The notes: a model not told the origin generated them from the letters alone. A stretch of DNA of 64,000 nucleotides from Bog-756 sp963753905 (GCA_963753905.1 CAVWDZ010000001.1:186001-250000), one strand, 5' to 3'. Positions 9,346 to 18,925 are shown, counted from the first letter of the stretch. Numbers and translations: made by a program.

Positions 9346-10598
9346 GCGACGACCAGTTGGATTCGATCGACTTCTTCCGCAGCAAGGACCTCATCGACAA
9401 CCCCTACCCGTACCTCGAGCACCTGCGTGGGCAGTGCCCAGTGGTCAAGGAGCCGCACCACGACGTCTACATGGTGACTGGGTACGACGAGGCGATCGAG
9501 GTCTACCACGACCAGGAGACCTTCTCCGCCTGCAACTCGGCCATCGGGCCCTTCGCCAGGTTCCCCGTACCCCTGGAGGGTGACGACGTCACCGAGATCA
9601 TCGAGACCTATCGCGACGATCTCCCCTTCGGCGACCAGCTCCCCACCTTCGACCCCCCCAAGCACACCGCGCAGCGCGGGCTGTTGATGCGCCTGATCAC
9701 CCCTAAGCGCCTCAAGGAGAACGAAGCGTCCCTGCAGCGGCTGGCCGACAACCAGATCGACCGCTTCCACACCCGCGGCGAGTGTGAGTTCATCGGCGAG
9801 TATGCCCAGCCCTACACCATGCTGGTGATCGCCGACCTGCTCGGTGTGCCGGAGGAGGACCATCCCGAGTTCCTCGAGAAGCTGATGCACACCGGCCACC
9901 TGGAGATGACCCACAGCCCCCTCGAGTACCTCTACGCCCAGTTCACCCGCTACATCGAAGACCGGCGGCGCGAACCTCGCGACGACGTGATGACCGGGCT
10001 GGCCACGGCCACCTTCCCTGATGGCTCGCTGCCCCCGGTGGAAGATGTGATGAAGATCGCCTCCAACCTGTTCGCTGCCGGTCAGGAGACCACGGCCCGG
10101 CTCCTCGGCACCGCCCTCCAGACCCTGGGCGAGCGCCCCGACCTCCAGCAGCAGCTCCGCGACGAGCGCAGCCTCGTCTCCCCCTTCATCGAGGAGACAT
10201 TGCGCCTCGAGCCTCCGATCAACGGCACCTTCCGCCTCTCGCGGACGCCGACGAGGGTCCGGGATACCGAGATCCCAGCAGGCAGCACGGTCATGATCCT
10301 GCCGAGCGGGGCCAACCGCGACCCCCGTGAGTTCGAGGATCCCGACGAACTGCGTCTCGACCGCGAGAATGCCCGCCAGCACATCGCCTTCGGCCACGGG
10401 ATCCATACCTGTGCCGGTGCTCCACTCGCTCGAGCCGAGTCCAACGTCTCCCTGCAGCGCATCCTCGACCGGATGGCGGACATCCGCATCTCGGAGTCGC
10501 ACCACGGCTCGGCCGGAGCCCGTCACTGGGAGTACACGCCCACCTGGATGCTCCGGGGGCACGACCGGCTCTATCTCGAGTTCACGCCCATCGACTGA
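9342..10598 (+). CDS. Cytochrome P450 with TTG start
   Basis: A 418-residue P450. The I-helix AGQETT is near 246-251, the ExxR sequence is EETLR near 285, and the haem loop FGHGIHTCAGAPLARAE puts the ligand at C358. No ATG or GTG lies before residue 47. A TTG at 9342 preceded by AGGAG and overlapping the TetR stop (TTGA) is the best start and gives SDDQLDSIDFFRSKDLIDNP, a normal P450 beginning. A ferredoxin gene follows after about 200 bases and is its likely electron donor. It is clearly distinct from the P450s at 6676 and 31274. Confidence 0.92.
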   Translation: MSDDQLDSIDFFRSKDLIDNPYPYLEHLRGQCPVVKEPHHDVYMVTGYDEAIEVYHDQETFSACNSAIGPFARFPVPLEGDDVTEIIETYRDDLPFGDQLPTFDPPKHTAQRGLLMRLITPKRLKENEASLQRLADNQIDRFHTRGECEFIGEYAQPYTMLVIADLLGVPEEDHPEFLEKLMHTGHLEMTHSPLEYLYAQFTRYIEDRRREPRDDVMTGLATATFPDGSLPPVEDVMKIASNLFAAGQETTARLLGTALQTLGERPDLQQQLRDERSLVSPFIEETLRLEPPINGTFRLSRTPTRVRDTEIPAGSTVMILPSGANRDPREFEDPDELRLDRENARQHIAFGHGIHTCAGAPLARAESNVSLQRILDRMADIRISESHHGSAGARHWEYTPTWMLRGHDRLYLEFTPID

Positions 10599-10804
10599 AC
10601 TGGATCGGAGGGGACACGGCCACGCCATCGATCGATTGACCGACGTGCTCTGGAGGAAACCCGGGAACCGGGTGGTCGAAGTGCCGTTCTCGCCGGGAGA
10701 GATTGTTGGTATCTTGCTCTCGGTCCAGGAGCTTTGCAGCGATGTCACAGAACGGGGCCCCGGGGACCGAGGGGCGCAGATTGCATGGAGACGGAAGGGG
10801 TCCG

Positions 10805-10999
10805 ATGCGGATCGTCGTGAACATGAGCCAGTGCGAGAGCAACGGACTCTGTATGGGCGTGGCCCCGGACGTCTTCCTGCTCGACGACGACGATGTCCTG
10901 GTCGTGCTTGACGAGACGCCCGACGAATCGCTCCGCGACAAGGTCTTCGAAGCAGTCCGCATCTGTCCGAAACAGGCCATCTCGGTCGAGGAGGACTGA
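10805..10999 (+). CDS. Single-cluster ferredoxin, probably a P450 partner
   Basis: A 64-residue ferredoxin with C10, C16 and a final CP pair (RICPKQAI). The first motif is C-x2-N-x2-C, so asparagine (N13) stands where a 4Fe-4S protein has its second cysteine. This is the pattern of actinobacterial 3Fe-4S-type ferredoxins encoded beside P450s, where this position varies. The ATG at 10805 has GGAAGGGG upstream. The open frame extends further, but that stretch is not ferredoxin-like. It should pass electrons from a ferredoxin reductase to the P450 encoded just before it. Confidence 0.9.
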   Translation: MRIVVNMSQCESNGLCMGVAPDVFLLDDDDVLVVLDETPDESLRDKVFEAVRICPKQAISVEED

Positions 11000-11140
11000 C
11001 CAGGTCTGCCGAGCGAGAGTCTCTGCCGTTGGCGACGAATCAGTCGATGACGCCTACTGCCGGGGCTCGTTTCTGTCAGTTCGCCGATCCTGGGTGCGAG
11101 CGAGGAAAACCCGAGTGGCCATCATCTAGGGTTGCTTCCC

Positions 11141-12231
11141 ATGCCCACGTTGCTGCCGATCGAACGACCCGTGAGAGTGGCGATGGTCGGCATCGGCAGG
11201 ATCTTCGAGCTGACCTCCCGGGCCTACGTAGTAGCCCGGACGCCGAGGTGGTTGCTCTCTGTGACCGCTCCGATGACCGGCTCGATGAAATAGCAGGAAG
11301 CTTCCCCGACGCAGAACGGTTCTCCGGTCTCGACCAACTCTTGAAGGCGGACTTGGGAGTGGACATGGTCGAGATCGGCGTCCCGAGCCCGCTGCACTGC
11401 GAGGTCGCCTGCCAGGTGCTCGACGCCGGGTACCACGTCAACCTGCAAAAGCCCATGGCCAGCTCGCTCGCAGAGGCCGATCGGATGATCGCCGCGGCCC
11501 GCGGCTCGGGCGCCGTGCTGCGGGTGATGGAGCCCTACCTGTTCTTCGAGCCGCTCCAAGTCCTCAAGGAGATCGTTGAGTCCGGCGAGATCGGCGAAGT
11601 GGCTGGCTTCTCCATGAAGATGGTGGGGACCGGCAAAGGTGGTTGGCACGTGCCCTGGTCGACGATGAAGTGGCAGCTCCGCCAGATGGAGGAGCAAGAG
11701 CTCGGGATTCTGGTGTTCGACGACGGGTGGCACAAGTTCTCGGTCGCCCGCTGGCTGTTCGGTCCGATCGCCGATGTCATGGCGTGGGTAGGCCACAACG
11801 AATTGGGACCCGGCGTTATCATCGACGCTCCCTCGACGATCATGTGGAACCACGCAAATGGGATCAGGGGCGTCTTCGATATCACGCTCGCCCCGGATAC
11901 CTACATGCGCTCGGACTACTACTCCAGCGACGAGCGTTTCGAAGTGACTGGCACGAAGGGATTCGTGCGAGTCAACCACTGCACTTCCTACGGGCTCCAG
12001 CAGCCGGTCCTCGAGGTCTACAAGGACGGCGTTGTGCGCGCCTATCACGACCTCGATGATGACTGGGCCTCTGGGTTCGTGGGCCAGACGGAGCACTATC
12101 TTCGGTGGCTGCGAACTGGTAAGGGCCCGCTCTACCTCGACGCCGAGTGGTCTCGGGAGATCCTCGCCTTTGTTCTCGGGGCCATCGAGTCGTCGCGGCA
12201 GAACGCACCGGTTCAGCTCATCGCGCGGTGA
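11141..12231 (+). pseudogene. Gfo/Idh/MocA-family oxidoreductase with a frameshift near the N-terminus
   Basis: The dinucleotide-binding start MPTLLPIERP then VRVAMVGIGRIFELTSRAY is encoded from an ATG at 11141. The rest (SSPDAEVVALCDRS, the family QKPMA motif, and FDDGWHKFSVARWLFG) is read in another frame from about 11230 to 12231. One base missing near 11228-11232 (tacgtagtagc) would join them into a normal protein of about 364 residues. The family oxidises sugars or cyclitols with NAD(P). A TAGGGT box lies about 12 bases before the ATG without a ribosome site, so the message may be leaderless. Read as is, the long frame from 11029 would lack the GxGxxG fingerprint. Confidence 0.8.
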
Positions 12232-12392
12232 AGATGCCTCGACGACCGAGCGCCGCCGATTCGTCGTCCGGGCACAGACATGAGCAGCGGATATCCCTGA
12301 ATTTCTGTTTGGCCGCGGTTGACAAAAGCGCCAGATCAGGCGGTCGAGGACACCATAGGACCGTGGTCCTCATGGACCGCTAGGAGAATCTG

Positions 12393-12944
12393 GTGGGTGA
12401 CCCTGCATTGCGTCGTGCCCTTCTACTGATCGACTTCCAATACGACTTTCTCGCCGACGATGGCCGAATGCCCGTCGATCGAAGCCAGGTTCAGCCCGTA
12501 GTGGAGGCAGCCCGTGCCGCAATCGCTAGAGCCCAAGGCGCCGGAAACGTCATCATCAAGATCGGCAACGAATTCAGACCCAGCGACTACGTCAGGAACG
12601 CATTTCGCCACCATGCCGCCATGGCCGGTTCGCGGGGTGCCGATTGGGACTCACGTGTCGATGCTGAGGACTCGATCTATCTGGCCAAGTGGAAGAGCAG
12701 CGCCTTCTGTAATCCCGAGCTGTCTCAACTCCTGAAGCACCGCCAGATCGAGCAAGTCTGCCTCGCCGGACTGTTCGCACGGGCCTGTGTGACGGCCACT
12801 GCCAAAGAGGCGCTGGTTCGGGGTCTCCGGGTGCAGTTGCTGGTCGACGCCATCGCATGCAAGTCCAACGCATCTCGCTCGGCCGCGTTATCGCGGCTGG
12901 CTCGCCGTGGGATTCAACTCGTTGCGGCTGACTCCAAGAGCTGA
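12393..12944 (+). CDS. Isochorismatase-like cysteine hydrolase
   Basis: A 183-residue cysteine hydrolase of the isochorismatase/nicotinamidase fold. The likely catalytic triad is D14 (LLLIDFQ), K99 (in KWKSSAF) and C132 (GLFARACV). Members hydrolyse amides or isochorismate; the substrate here is not evident. The GTG start at 12393 is supported by TAGGAG six bases upstream. It stands alone after the damaged Gfo/Idh gene, with 161 bases between. Confidence 0.85.
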   Translation: MGDPALRRALLLIDFQYDFLADDGRMPVDRSQVQPVVEAARAAIARAQGAGNVIIKIGNEFRPSDYVRNAFRHHAAMAGSRGADWDSRVDAEDSIYLAKWKSSAFCNPELSQLLKHRQIEQVCLAGLFARACVTATAKEALVRGLRVQLLVDAIACKSNASRSAALSRLARRGIQLVAADSKS

Positions 12945-13116
12945 ATCTTGTCTCGATAGGTGCCGCCCATCCGCAGGTGGTCGGGGGCATCTTGTCTGCT
13001 ACCGGGGTTGTGATGGTACCCGCCTGGAAGGGGGAGTCGCTCGTCGGACAGGAATAGGAAAATTGCCCTGCCTCGGCCTCCAAACGGCTGCCGAGCAGAG
13101 GAGAGGGCGCTTGCGG

Positions 13117-13662
13117 CTATGGAACGTCAGCAGAGGGAACGGTGTATCCCGACACATCCGCTTCGGTCACCAGATTGTGCGAGTCATCTCCACAGAGGGA
13201 GTCACCCTGTGGGATAGCAAGACCCGGCGCTAGTGAAATGTCGTATTCGCCGATGGTCGGCGGCGTGAAGACGTGAGTGTACGTTCCAACCTTGGAGCCG
13301 CCACATGTCGTGCCCGTTACGACCTCCGTTTCTATGTAATCGAAATCACCCGGGGTGGGGTCCGAGCCGACCTCGAAGTGAATCGTCGTAACGACGAGCG
13401 CATCCGCGCTCGGGCTGGGCGTGGCGATCCGAATGAGTTTCGAGGTGCTCAAGACAGCGTCGCTGTTCTGGAAGAAGCTGCTGGGATTCGCCTCAGTTGT
13501 GAGTAGTTGTCCCGCATCGGAGACATTGGCTACATGGCCGCTCGATCCCTCTATGCCGGTATAGGCCAGAGCCGCAGCCACACCTGACGGCACCAGTATC
13601 AGGGCCATGACGATCCCGACGACGATGTAGCCACCACGAGACATGTTCTTGAGTCCGGACAT
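13117..13662 (-). CDS. Membrane-anchored or secreted protein of unknown function
   Basis: A 181-residue protein with a short basic N-terminus (MSGLKNMSRGGY), a hydrophobic segment at about 12-33 (VVGIVMALILVPSGVAAALA), and an extracytoplasmic part rich in Thr, Ser and Asp with two cysteines (TTCGGS, DSLCGDD). AAGGAG precedes the start. No enzyme motif is visible. It is likely to sit at the cell surface. Codon use is less GC-biased than in the catabolic genes. Confidence 0.7.
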   Translation of the reverse strand: MSGLKNMSRGGYIVVGIVMALILVPSGVAAALAYTGIEGSSGHVANVSDAGQLLTTEANPSSFFQNSDAVLSTSKLIRIATPSPSADALVVTTIHFEVGSDPTPGDFDYIETEVVTGTTCGGSKVGTYTHVFTPPTIGEYDISLAPGLAIPQGDSLCGDDSHNLVTEADVSGYTVPSADVP

Positions 13663-13951
13663 CGCTGCTCCTTGGTGTTCACCATCGGAGGAGTTAGGCC
13701 CGTTACCTACCTTCCACCGAAGGTGAGCACAACGGTAGACCCCATGTAGTTCCAGTGCTCGTGTGTCGGCCGCCGGCCAGGCAATAACCGCACCTGACCC
13801 GGTGTGATCTCGGGCGGTCTCCCCCGGCTCGGTGTTTCTTGCTCGACCGCGACGTCACCCATCCGTTCAAAGCTCGCGTCGTGGTCCTAGCGTAGACAGC
13901 GCCGCCATTGATGAACGCTGCTGGCGGTCATTCAAGAAAGAGGGTGGGACC

Positions 13952-14338
13952 ATGGAAGAAAAAGGTGAAGGCTGGATTGTGTTCGCGGCTATCGTGCTCG
14001 GCGTCGCTGGCATCATGCGAGTCTTCGATGCCATCTGGGCATTCCGCTATCACGGTGTGCTCCCTCAGAACTTCGAGGATGCAATCTTTGGCCACAGCTT
14101 GAAGACCTACGGCTGGGTGTATCTCATCGTTGCGGCGATTCTCATCGTCTGCGCAGGCGGGGTCATAGCGCGATCCCAGGTAAGCCGGTGGATCGGAATC
14201 TTTGCCGGCGCCGTGCTGTCGATCAGCGCCATCTGGTGGATGCCCTTCTACCCGGTCTGGTCACTTTCCTACATCTTCGTGGGCATCCTGGTCATCTATG
14301 GCCTGGCGGTCTACGGCGGACGCGAGTCGATCGCCTAG
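13952..14338 (+). CDS. DUF7144-type four-helix membrane protein
   Basis: A 128-residue integral membrane protein with four hydrophobic segments (about 7-25, 50-70, 74-92 and 98-120), opening EEKGEGWIVFAAIVLGVAGI, as in the DUF7144 family common in actinobacteria. Function is unknown. The ATG at 13952 is preceded by AGAGGGTGGG. The frame is open further upstream, but the sequence there is unlike a membrane protein. A strong hairpin follows the stop. Confidence 0.82.
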   Translation: MEEKGEGWIVFAAIVLGVAGIMRVFDAIWAFRYHGVLPQNFEDAIFGHSLKTYGWVYLIVAAILIVCAGGVIARSQVSRWIGIFAGAVLSISAIWWMPFYPVWSLSYIFVGILVIYGLAVYGGRESIA

Positions 14339-14360
14339 CCACATCCCGTTGAGACGCAGC

Positions 14361-14398
14361 GCGAGTAGGCCCCCTGGCTCTGTCGGGGGCCTACTCGC
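14361..14398. terminator. Strong bidirectional terminator hairpin
   Basis: A perfect 14-base inverted repeat, GCGAGTAGGCCCCC at 14361-14374 and its complement at 14385-14398, with a 10-base loop. It lies between the convergent ends of the DUF7144 gene and the CMD gene. There is no long T tract, as is common in high-GC actinobacteria. Confidence 0.85.
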
Positions 14399-14403
14399 GG
14401 GAA

Positions 14404-14724
14404 TCAAGCTCGAGCGTCTTCGATGGCCTGTTCGATATCGAGGGCGAATCCGAGGGCCCTCGCGATTGAACCGGTGGCCGAAACGGTCCTGGGCGTTCCG
14501 ATAATCGGAGCAACCGCAATCAAGACGCCTCGTGCGTCTTCCAGAGTGAGGCCCGCATCGACGGCCGCCCCCAAGTTCAACAGATATGAGGCCGGAGGGG
14601 CGTCGACGGCCGCCAACGCAGCAAGCCGAACCAGCATGAGGTCGCGGGCCTCCAGGTTGGAGTTGCTCAGAGAAGCCGCAGTCATTTCCATGACCGTGTC
14701 GAGGAGTGGCTGTTCTTCGCTCAT
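14404..14724 (-). CDS. Carboxymuconolactone decarboxylase-family protein
   Basis: A 106-residue all-helical protein of the CMD/AhpD-like fold. The segment DLMLVRLAALAAVDAPPASYLLNL is followed by GLTLEDARGVLIAVAPIIGT, the typical oligomer core. The CxxC pair of AhpD is absent, so peroxidase activity is unlikely. The ATG at 14724 is favoured over the upstream ATG because family members begin near here. Role is unknown. Confidence 0.75.
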   Translation of the reverse strand: MSEEQPLLDTVMEMTAASLSNSNLEARDLMLVRLAALAAVDAPPASYLLNLGAAVDAGLTLEDARGVLIAVAPIIGTPRTVSATGSIARALGFALDIEQAIEDARA

Positions 14725-14860
14725 TGTTGTGCCTTTCTGTTCGGGTGGAATCGCGCCCCAACTCCGACCGTAGCCTGCCAACTACCGCCCGATGTCTGAT
14801 CCAATAATGGCTCCCAACCGGGGGATGGCAACGGCGCAGAAGGACGGCGCTCGGAAGTGA

Positions 14861-16795
14861 CTATTGCCACTCGACGCTTGCCACGTCGAGGGCGACGGAG
14901 AGCCCCTTCAGATCGAGTTCACGGCGGTTACGAACGTGGAAGTGGTCGGTGACCGAATCGATGACGGTCGCAGTCACAAGGATCTCTCCAGTGCCGGCGG
15001 CGGCACCGACACGGGCAGCTTCGTGGACTCCCTTGCCCAAGTAGTCATCGCCAAGGTCGACAGCTTCGGTGGCGTGGACACCAATCCGCACCTGCGGAGC
15101 GAAGCCATGCTCACGACGGTGATCGGCCAGGGTGCGCTGGATCGCAATGGCGCACTCGACGGCGTCAAAGGAATCGGTGAACGATACGAAGAACCCATCT
15201 CCTTCATGGTTGATTTCCCGACCATTGTGTGCATGAAAACACTGACGCAAGGTGCGGTCGTGCCAGTCCAGTAGGTTTCCCCACGCGTCATCACCCAGGA
15301 CCTCGACGAGCCTGGTCGAGTCGACAATGTCGGTGAACATCAGGGTGCAGGTAGCCCGGCTCCGCCGGGCCGCGTGGAGCATCGAGCGCACCCGCTCTGC
15401 CTCTCGGACCGCGCCGAGACGTTCGAACGCGCTGAGCGCCGCCTCGAGCTCCCCCGTGGCGTTGGACTCATGGCTACTGACTCGCAGCGCTCCGGCGATG
15501 ATAAGCCGAGTACGAGCCGCCTCAAATGGCGCGTCGACCTCGCACCACAGGCGGCATGCCTCCCGCAGCGAGGTGATTGCGGCCTCTGCGTCGCCATTGA
15601 CCAATTGGACCTGGCCGCGCGCTTCGGCGACAGAGGCGAGGGCGGCAGTGGTGTGGAACGACTTCCCCCATGACTCCAGCTCGGCCAAAGCATCACAGGC
15701 TTGGTCGACCCGACCGGCGGCCAAGGCGATCGTCACCGCTGCGGGTAGGACCGAGCCGCGGTCCTCTTGGTGAACGCCGACCATCTGGGCCAACGCGTCG
15801 GTAATGCTGGCGAGAGCAGCGTCAGGCTTGCCTTCGTCCAACAGCAACAGCGCCAGTCCCGGCTGGGGCAGTCCGCCCAGCTCCTGGGCACGTCGAAAGG
15901 CGTCTCGGGCCCCTGATTGATCGCCCCTTCTTCGCCGGATCTCACCGAGCTCGGTCAAGGCCCATCCGGTCGCGATCAGGTTGGCTGGCAACAACTCTTC
16001 GATGGCATCGAGGGCGTCTCGCTCGGCGTTGTCAAGCTCCCCGCGAAGACGGCGGACCTCAGCGCGATGGAACCGACAGAGACCGGGAAAGCCACTCAAC
16101 GATTCTCGCTCGCACCATCGCAACGACGCGTCGGTCCACTCGCCGGCACGTTGCCAGTCGGCCATGTTGCGGTACGCCCAGATCGCGCCGCAATAGACCA
16201 TTCCGGTGGTGTACGGGTTGCTGGCGGCACCGCTCATGGCAGCAGCCTCATCGACCAAGGCACGACCCGCGTCGACGTGGCCCCGAGCGATCAACACATG
16301 CCCCTCGTCGTGCAAACCGAAGGCTTCTAGATCGATGTCACCCAGCCGACGACCGATCGCGCTCGCCTCGCGGGCGTGGTCCAGAGCGAACCCTGAATCT
16401 TCGTCGGCCCATGCGGCTCGGCCGAGGGCCCACTGCAAGTAGCCATGGGCAGAGCATTCGGGCTCGTCCTCGAGCAGGCGAGAGGCACGACCCAGCCAGC
16501 CTGCGGCCTCAGAAAGGCTGTTGCGGACGAAGTGTTCACGGCACAGCGACAATGCGACTCCCGCCGCGAGGTCTCGTTTTCCAACGCGTTCGTAACGAGC
16601 CTCGGCCTGCTCCAGGGCATCGATCATGGCGCCGTACTCACGTGCCCACCGTGCCGCCTCTGCCAGCAGTTCGCCATCTTCCGGCGCGAGTGGCGAGCGC
16701 CTCTCGGCCGCCGTCAGCAGGTCGAACGCCCCACGCCAATCCCGGCGGTCGTAAGCCGATCGAGCGTCGCTGAGCCCATCGATTCGATCGCTCAT
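14861..16795 (-). CDS. TPR-repeat protein with C-terminal class III nucleotidyl cyclase domain
   Basis: A 644-residue protein. About 480 N-terminal residues form helical, Ala/Leu/Arg-rich TPR-like repeats (for example WAREYGAMIDALEQAEARYE). The last 165 are a class III adenylate/guanylate cyclase homology domain. Metal-binding aspartates are visible in LMFTDIVDSTR and in GDGFFVSF. The usual substrate-specifying Lys is Asn (EINHEGDG) and the usual transition-state Asn is His (GKGVHEAARV), so the substrate is uncertain and activity may be altered. The ATG at 16795 has GGAGGG upstream. A TATTCT box lies about 25 bases before it. No regulatory partner is adjacent. Confidence 0.86.
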   Translation of the reverse strand: MSDRIDGLSDARSAYDRRDWRGAFDLLTAAERRSPLAPEDGELLAEAARWAREYGAMIDALEQAEARYERVGKRDLAAGVALSLCREHFVRNSLSEAAGWLGRASRLLEDEPECSAHGYLQWALGRAAWADEDSGFALDHAREASAIGRRLGDIDLEAFGLHDEGHVLIARGHVDAGRALVDEAAAMSGAASNPYTTGMVYCGAIWAYRNMADWQRAGEWTDASLRWCERESLSGFPGLCRFHRAEVRRLRGELDNAERDALDAIEELLPANLIATGWALTELGEIRRRRGDQSGARDAFRRAQELGGLPQPGLALLLLDEGKPDAALASITDALAQMVGVHQEDRGSVLPAAVTIALAAGRVDQACDALAELESWGKSFHTTAALASVAEARGQVQLVNGDAEAAITSLREACRLWCEVDAPFEAARTRLIIAGALRVSSHESNATGELEAALSAFERLGAVREAERVRSMLHAARRSRATCTLMFTDIVDSTRLVEVLGDDAWGNLLDWHDRTLRQCFHAHNGREINHEGDGFFVSFTDSFDAVECAIAIQRTLADHRREHGFAPQVRIGVHATEAVDLGDDYLGKGVHEAARVGAAAGTGEILVTATVIDSVTDHFHVRNRRELDLKGLSVALDVASVEWQ

Positions 16796-17297
16796 GTGGT
16801 CCCTCCAGCTAACGCATAGAGAATACAGCACTGGGCCCTTCATCGACTCCCTGGGTCCCGCTCACGTGGGGACCTGTCACTTGCACAATTCATCCAGCGG
16901 AGGTCGGTTGCTGTGGCATGCCACTGGCTCCCTTGCGCTGGGCACCTCATGGACCTGACCGAGAAGCCGCGCTGAAATGCCAGTTACCGAGAGGGACTCC
17001 TTTGCTCCCAGGACTAATCCATGGTGCGATTGCATGGGTGATGCGTGGACCCTGGGTGCCCCACCCAACCACGCACACGGTGGCGACCGTCCTCCAGGAC
17101 CAGTTCGAGCACACGTATACCTTGCCGGAGTGACTGCCGGCACCCCGCCGCGGGACTGACTCCCGAGGAACCGCCGTCAGATCTGACGGAAGGAGTACGG
17201 CACGACTCGCCTCGCTGGTGCCGGGGTCTTGGGAATGGCCGACTCAGCTGTTGGGGGTGGGAGGCACGATCACCGCACGGAGCCGCCCAGCCGGAAT
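16796..17297. other. Intergenic region, no supported gene
   Basis: About 500 bases with only short, low-quality open frames. It holds the probable promoter of the leftward cyclase gene near its left end and a perfect 16-base palindrome at 17174-17189. Confidence 0.55.
17174..17189. repeat. Perfect 16-base palindrome
   Basis: CCGTCAGATCTGACGG is identical to its own reverse complement and lies in the gap between the cyclase gene and the small gene ending at 17298. It could be an operator or part of a terminator for the leftward pair 17973-17298. Nothing links it to a particular regulator. Confidence 0.5.
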
Positions 17298-17483
17298 CTA
17301 TCCGGCCGACTCTCCGATATCGACCGGGCGCTTGCAGACCGCGTAGGAATGCTCGCCAATGGCCTGGACGCCGACGAGCTCCCAACCCTGCTCCCCCAAC
17401 TGGTTGAGGGCCGCCTCGGCGGCGGCATCTCCGCTCTTCGCCATCAGGTCGAATCGCTCCAACTTGTAGGACCAGATAACCAT
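17298..17483 (-). CDS. Small DUF4177-like protein
   Basis: A 61-residue protein, MVIWSYKLERFDLMAKSG followed by ALNQLGEQGWELVGVQAIGE. The GxxGWELV signature is typical of DUF4177 and related small proteins. Function is unknown. It follows the 147-residue gene on the same strand after 46 bases and may be co-transcribed with it. Confidence 0.7.
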   Translation of the reverse strand: MVIWSYKLERFDLMAKSGDAAAEAALNQLGEQGWELVGVQAIGEHSYAVCKRPVDIGESAG

Positions 17484-17529
17484 GTGCGAACCCTACACGC
17501 AGGAAATCGCCACCGGAAGTGGGAGTCTC

Positions 17530-17973
17530 CTACGACTGATCCGGCTTACCGCCCGCTGCCGCAAGAGAAGCGCTGCACGTGCGCAGGTCTTCGAGGCTGT
17601 TCGGGCTCGGATCTCGTACCGCGATCTTGGCCGCTCGCACCAAGGCGACCTGGGCTCGGAGTACTGCTCCGGGGATCTCTTCGGCCATCGGGTGGCTGCT
17701 GATCTCACCCAAGACGTCTCCCTTGGGTGCCTGTCCGAACAGGGGAGAGCCGACGACACTGGCGGCGTAGCTGTCGCTGAGGTCGATCTGGTCGTCGAGT
17801 CTGTCGAGCACCGCCACCAATGACCGTCGTGAGCCGTCGCTGGAGTTCTCGAGGAACGCGGCGACGGCCTGTTGGACCGCGTCGATATCCCACTCCAGAT
17901 GAACGTCGACGTCTGCTTCCGTATTCTGCTCGGGTTCATGGTCGCGATGACGGCCGAACAACAACTGTGCCAC
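17530..17973 (-). CDS. Hypothetical protein
   Basis: A 147-residue acidic, largely helical protein (GTG start at 17973) with no recognised motif. It has no signal peptide or membrane segment. It shares the strand with the small DUF4177-like gene downstream, and a lipoprotein gene lies divergent. I do not recognise the family; the evidence is composition and an uninterrupted frame. Confidence 0.55.
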   Translation of the reverse strand: MAQLLFGRHRDHEPEQNTEADVDVHLEWDIDAVQQAVAAFLENSSDGSRRSLVAVLDRLDDQIDLSDSYAASVVGSPLFGQAPKGDVLGEISSHPMAEEIPGAVLRAQVALVRAAKIAVRDPSPNSLEDLRTCSASLAAAGGKPDQS

Positions 17974-18071
17974 CCCACTCGATTACCGACGCTGGCCAGC
18001 CCGGAAGAAGTCAACTGAAAATGGCACCGCCGCACATCGGGATGGGTCTACGCTCATCTCGTGGCGGACAG

Positions 18072-18617
18072 ATGAAGGCGCCGGCGACCAAGATCGCGGT
18101 CTTTGCCGCCTGCTGCAGCGTGGCCCTGACGGCATGCGGCGCGGCAACGGCGTCAGCGCCGACGACCTCCTCACGTTCATCGACGTCGCTACCGGCTGTG
18201 ACGACAGCCGTGCCCCCCTCCACGACGGCGGCTGCAACCGTGCCCACGACAGCCGCTCCCTCCATCGACACCGCCATTGGCGTCTATGGGAACTGCACGA
18301 GCCCGAGTGTCGAACCTGCGGAGATCGTGCTGACATGTGCCGACTACGGCGAAGTGTTGACGGCGCTCCGGTGGACGAGCTGGACGGCGACCAGCGCCTC
18401 GGCGGTCGGGACGCTCGTCTACAACGACTGCACCCCTGACTGCGCCGGCGGTCACCATCACAGCGTCGGAGGGACCACGGTCACGCTGACCGTCCCGGTC
18501 CACGGTGCTGGCGGGGGTCTCGTCTGGTCCGAGGTGCAGGAGAACCCCGAACCGCCGGGATACGAGACGGGGCCCTTCCACGGCGGCCCACAGCCGCTGC
18601 CCACCCAGCCCGACTGA
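18072..18617 (+). CDS. Lipoprotein of unknown function
   Basis: A 181-residue protein with a lipoprotein signal peptide: basic MKAPATK, hydrophobic core, and lipobox LTAC with C22 as the lipidation site. A Thr/Ser/Ala/Pro-rich linker of about 45 residues follows, then a domain with paired cysteines (YGNCTSP, LTCADYG, YNDCTPDCAGG) ending in prolines. It should be anchored to the outer face of the membrane. No enzymatic motif was recognised. Confidence 0.78.
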   Translation: MKAPATKIAVFAACCSVALTACGAATASAPTTSSRSSTSLPAVTTAVPPSTTAAATVPTTAAPSIDTAIGVYGNCTSPSVEPAEIVLTCADYGEVLTALRWTSWTATSASAVGTLVYNDCTPDCAGGHHHSVGGTTVTLTVPVHGAGGGLVWSEVQENPEPPGYETGPFHGGPQPLPTQPD

Positions 18618-18925
18618 CGGGACCAGTGCGTCGCTAGCGCTTGGCGCCGATCGGATACAGCCTGAACAATGGGAAGGCGGCCTCGGAGTCATGGGGAATG
18701 AAGTGAAAGCCGCCATTGGGATCGAACTGCAATCGGTCGTTTCGCAAGCAGATGCTGCAGGTCAGGCGGTCGTGATCCATGACGTCTCCCCGTGCGCTCG
18801 ACGCCCCTCTCCGTATTTCCTCGGCCCGTTGCGTCGGACACTTGACCCCTGGGCGCCGACACGTGCTCGAGGGACCGCACGAACCCGCGAAACACCCCGT
18901 AGCCGGTCACCGGCGACATCGACCA
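18618..18925. other. Intergenic region between convergent genes, nothing supported
   Basis: About 308 bases between the lipoprotein stop and the stop of the MDMPI-family gene. A short frame starting at an ATG near 18690 was considered, but it resembles no known protein and degenerates into an Arg-rich antisense-like sequence. No clear hairpin was found. Confidence 0.5.
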
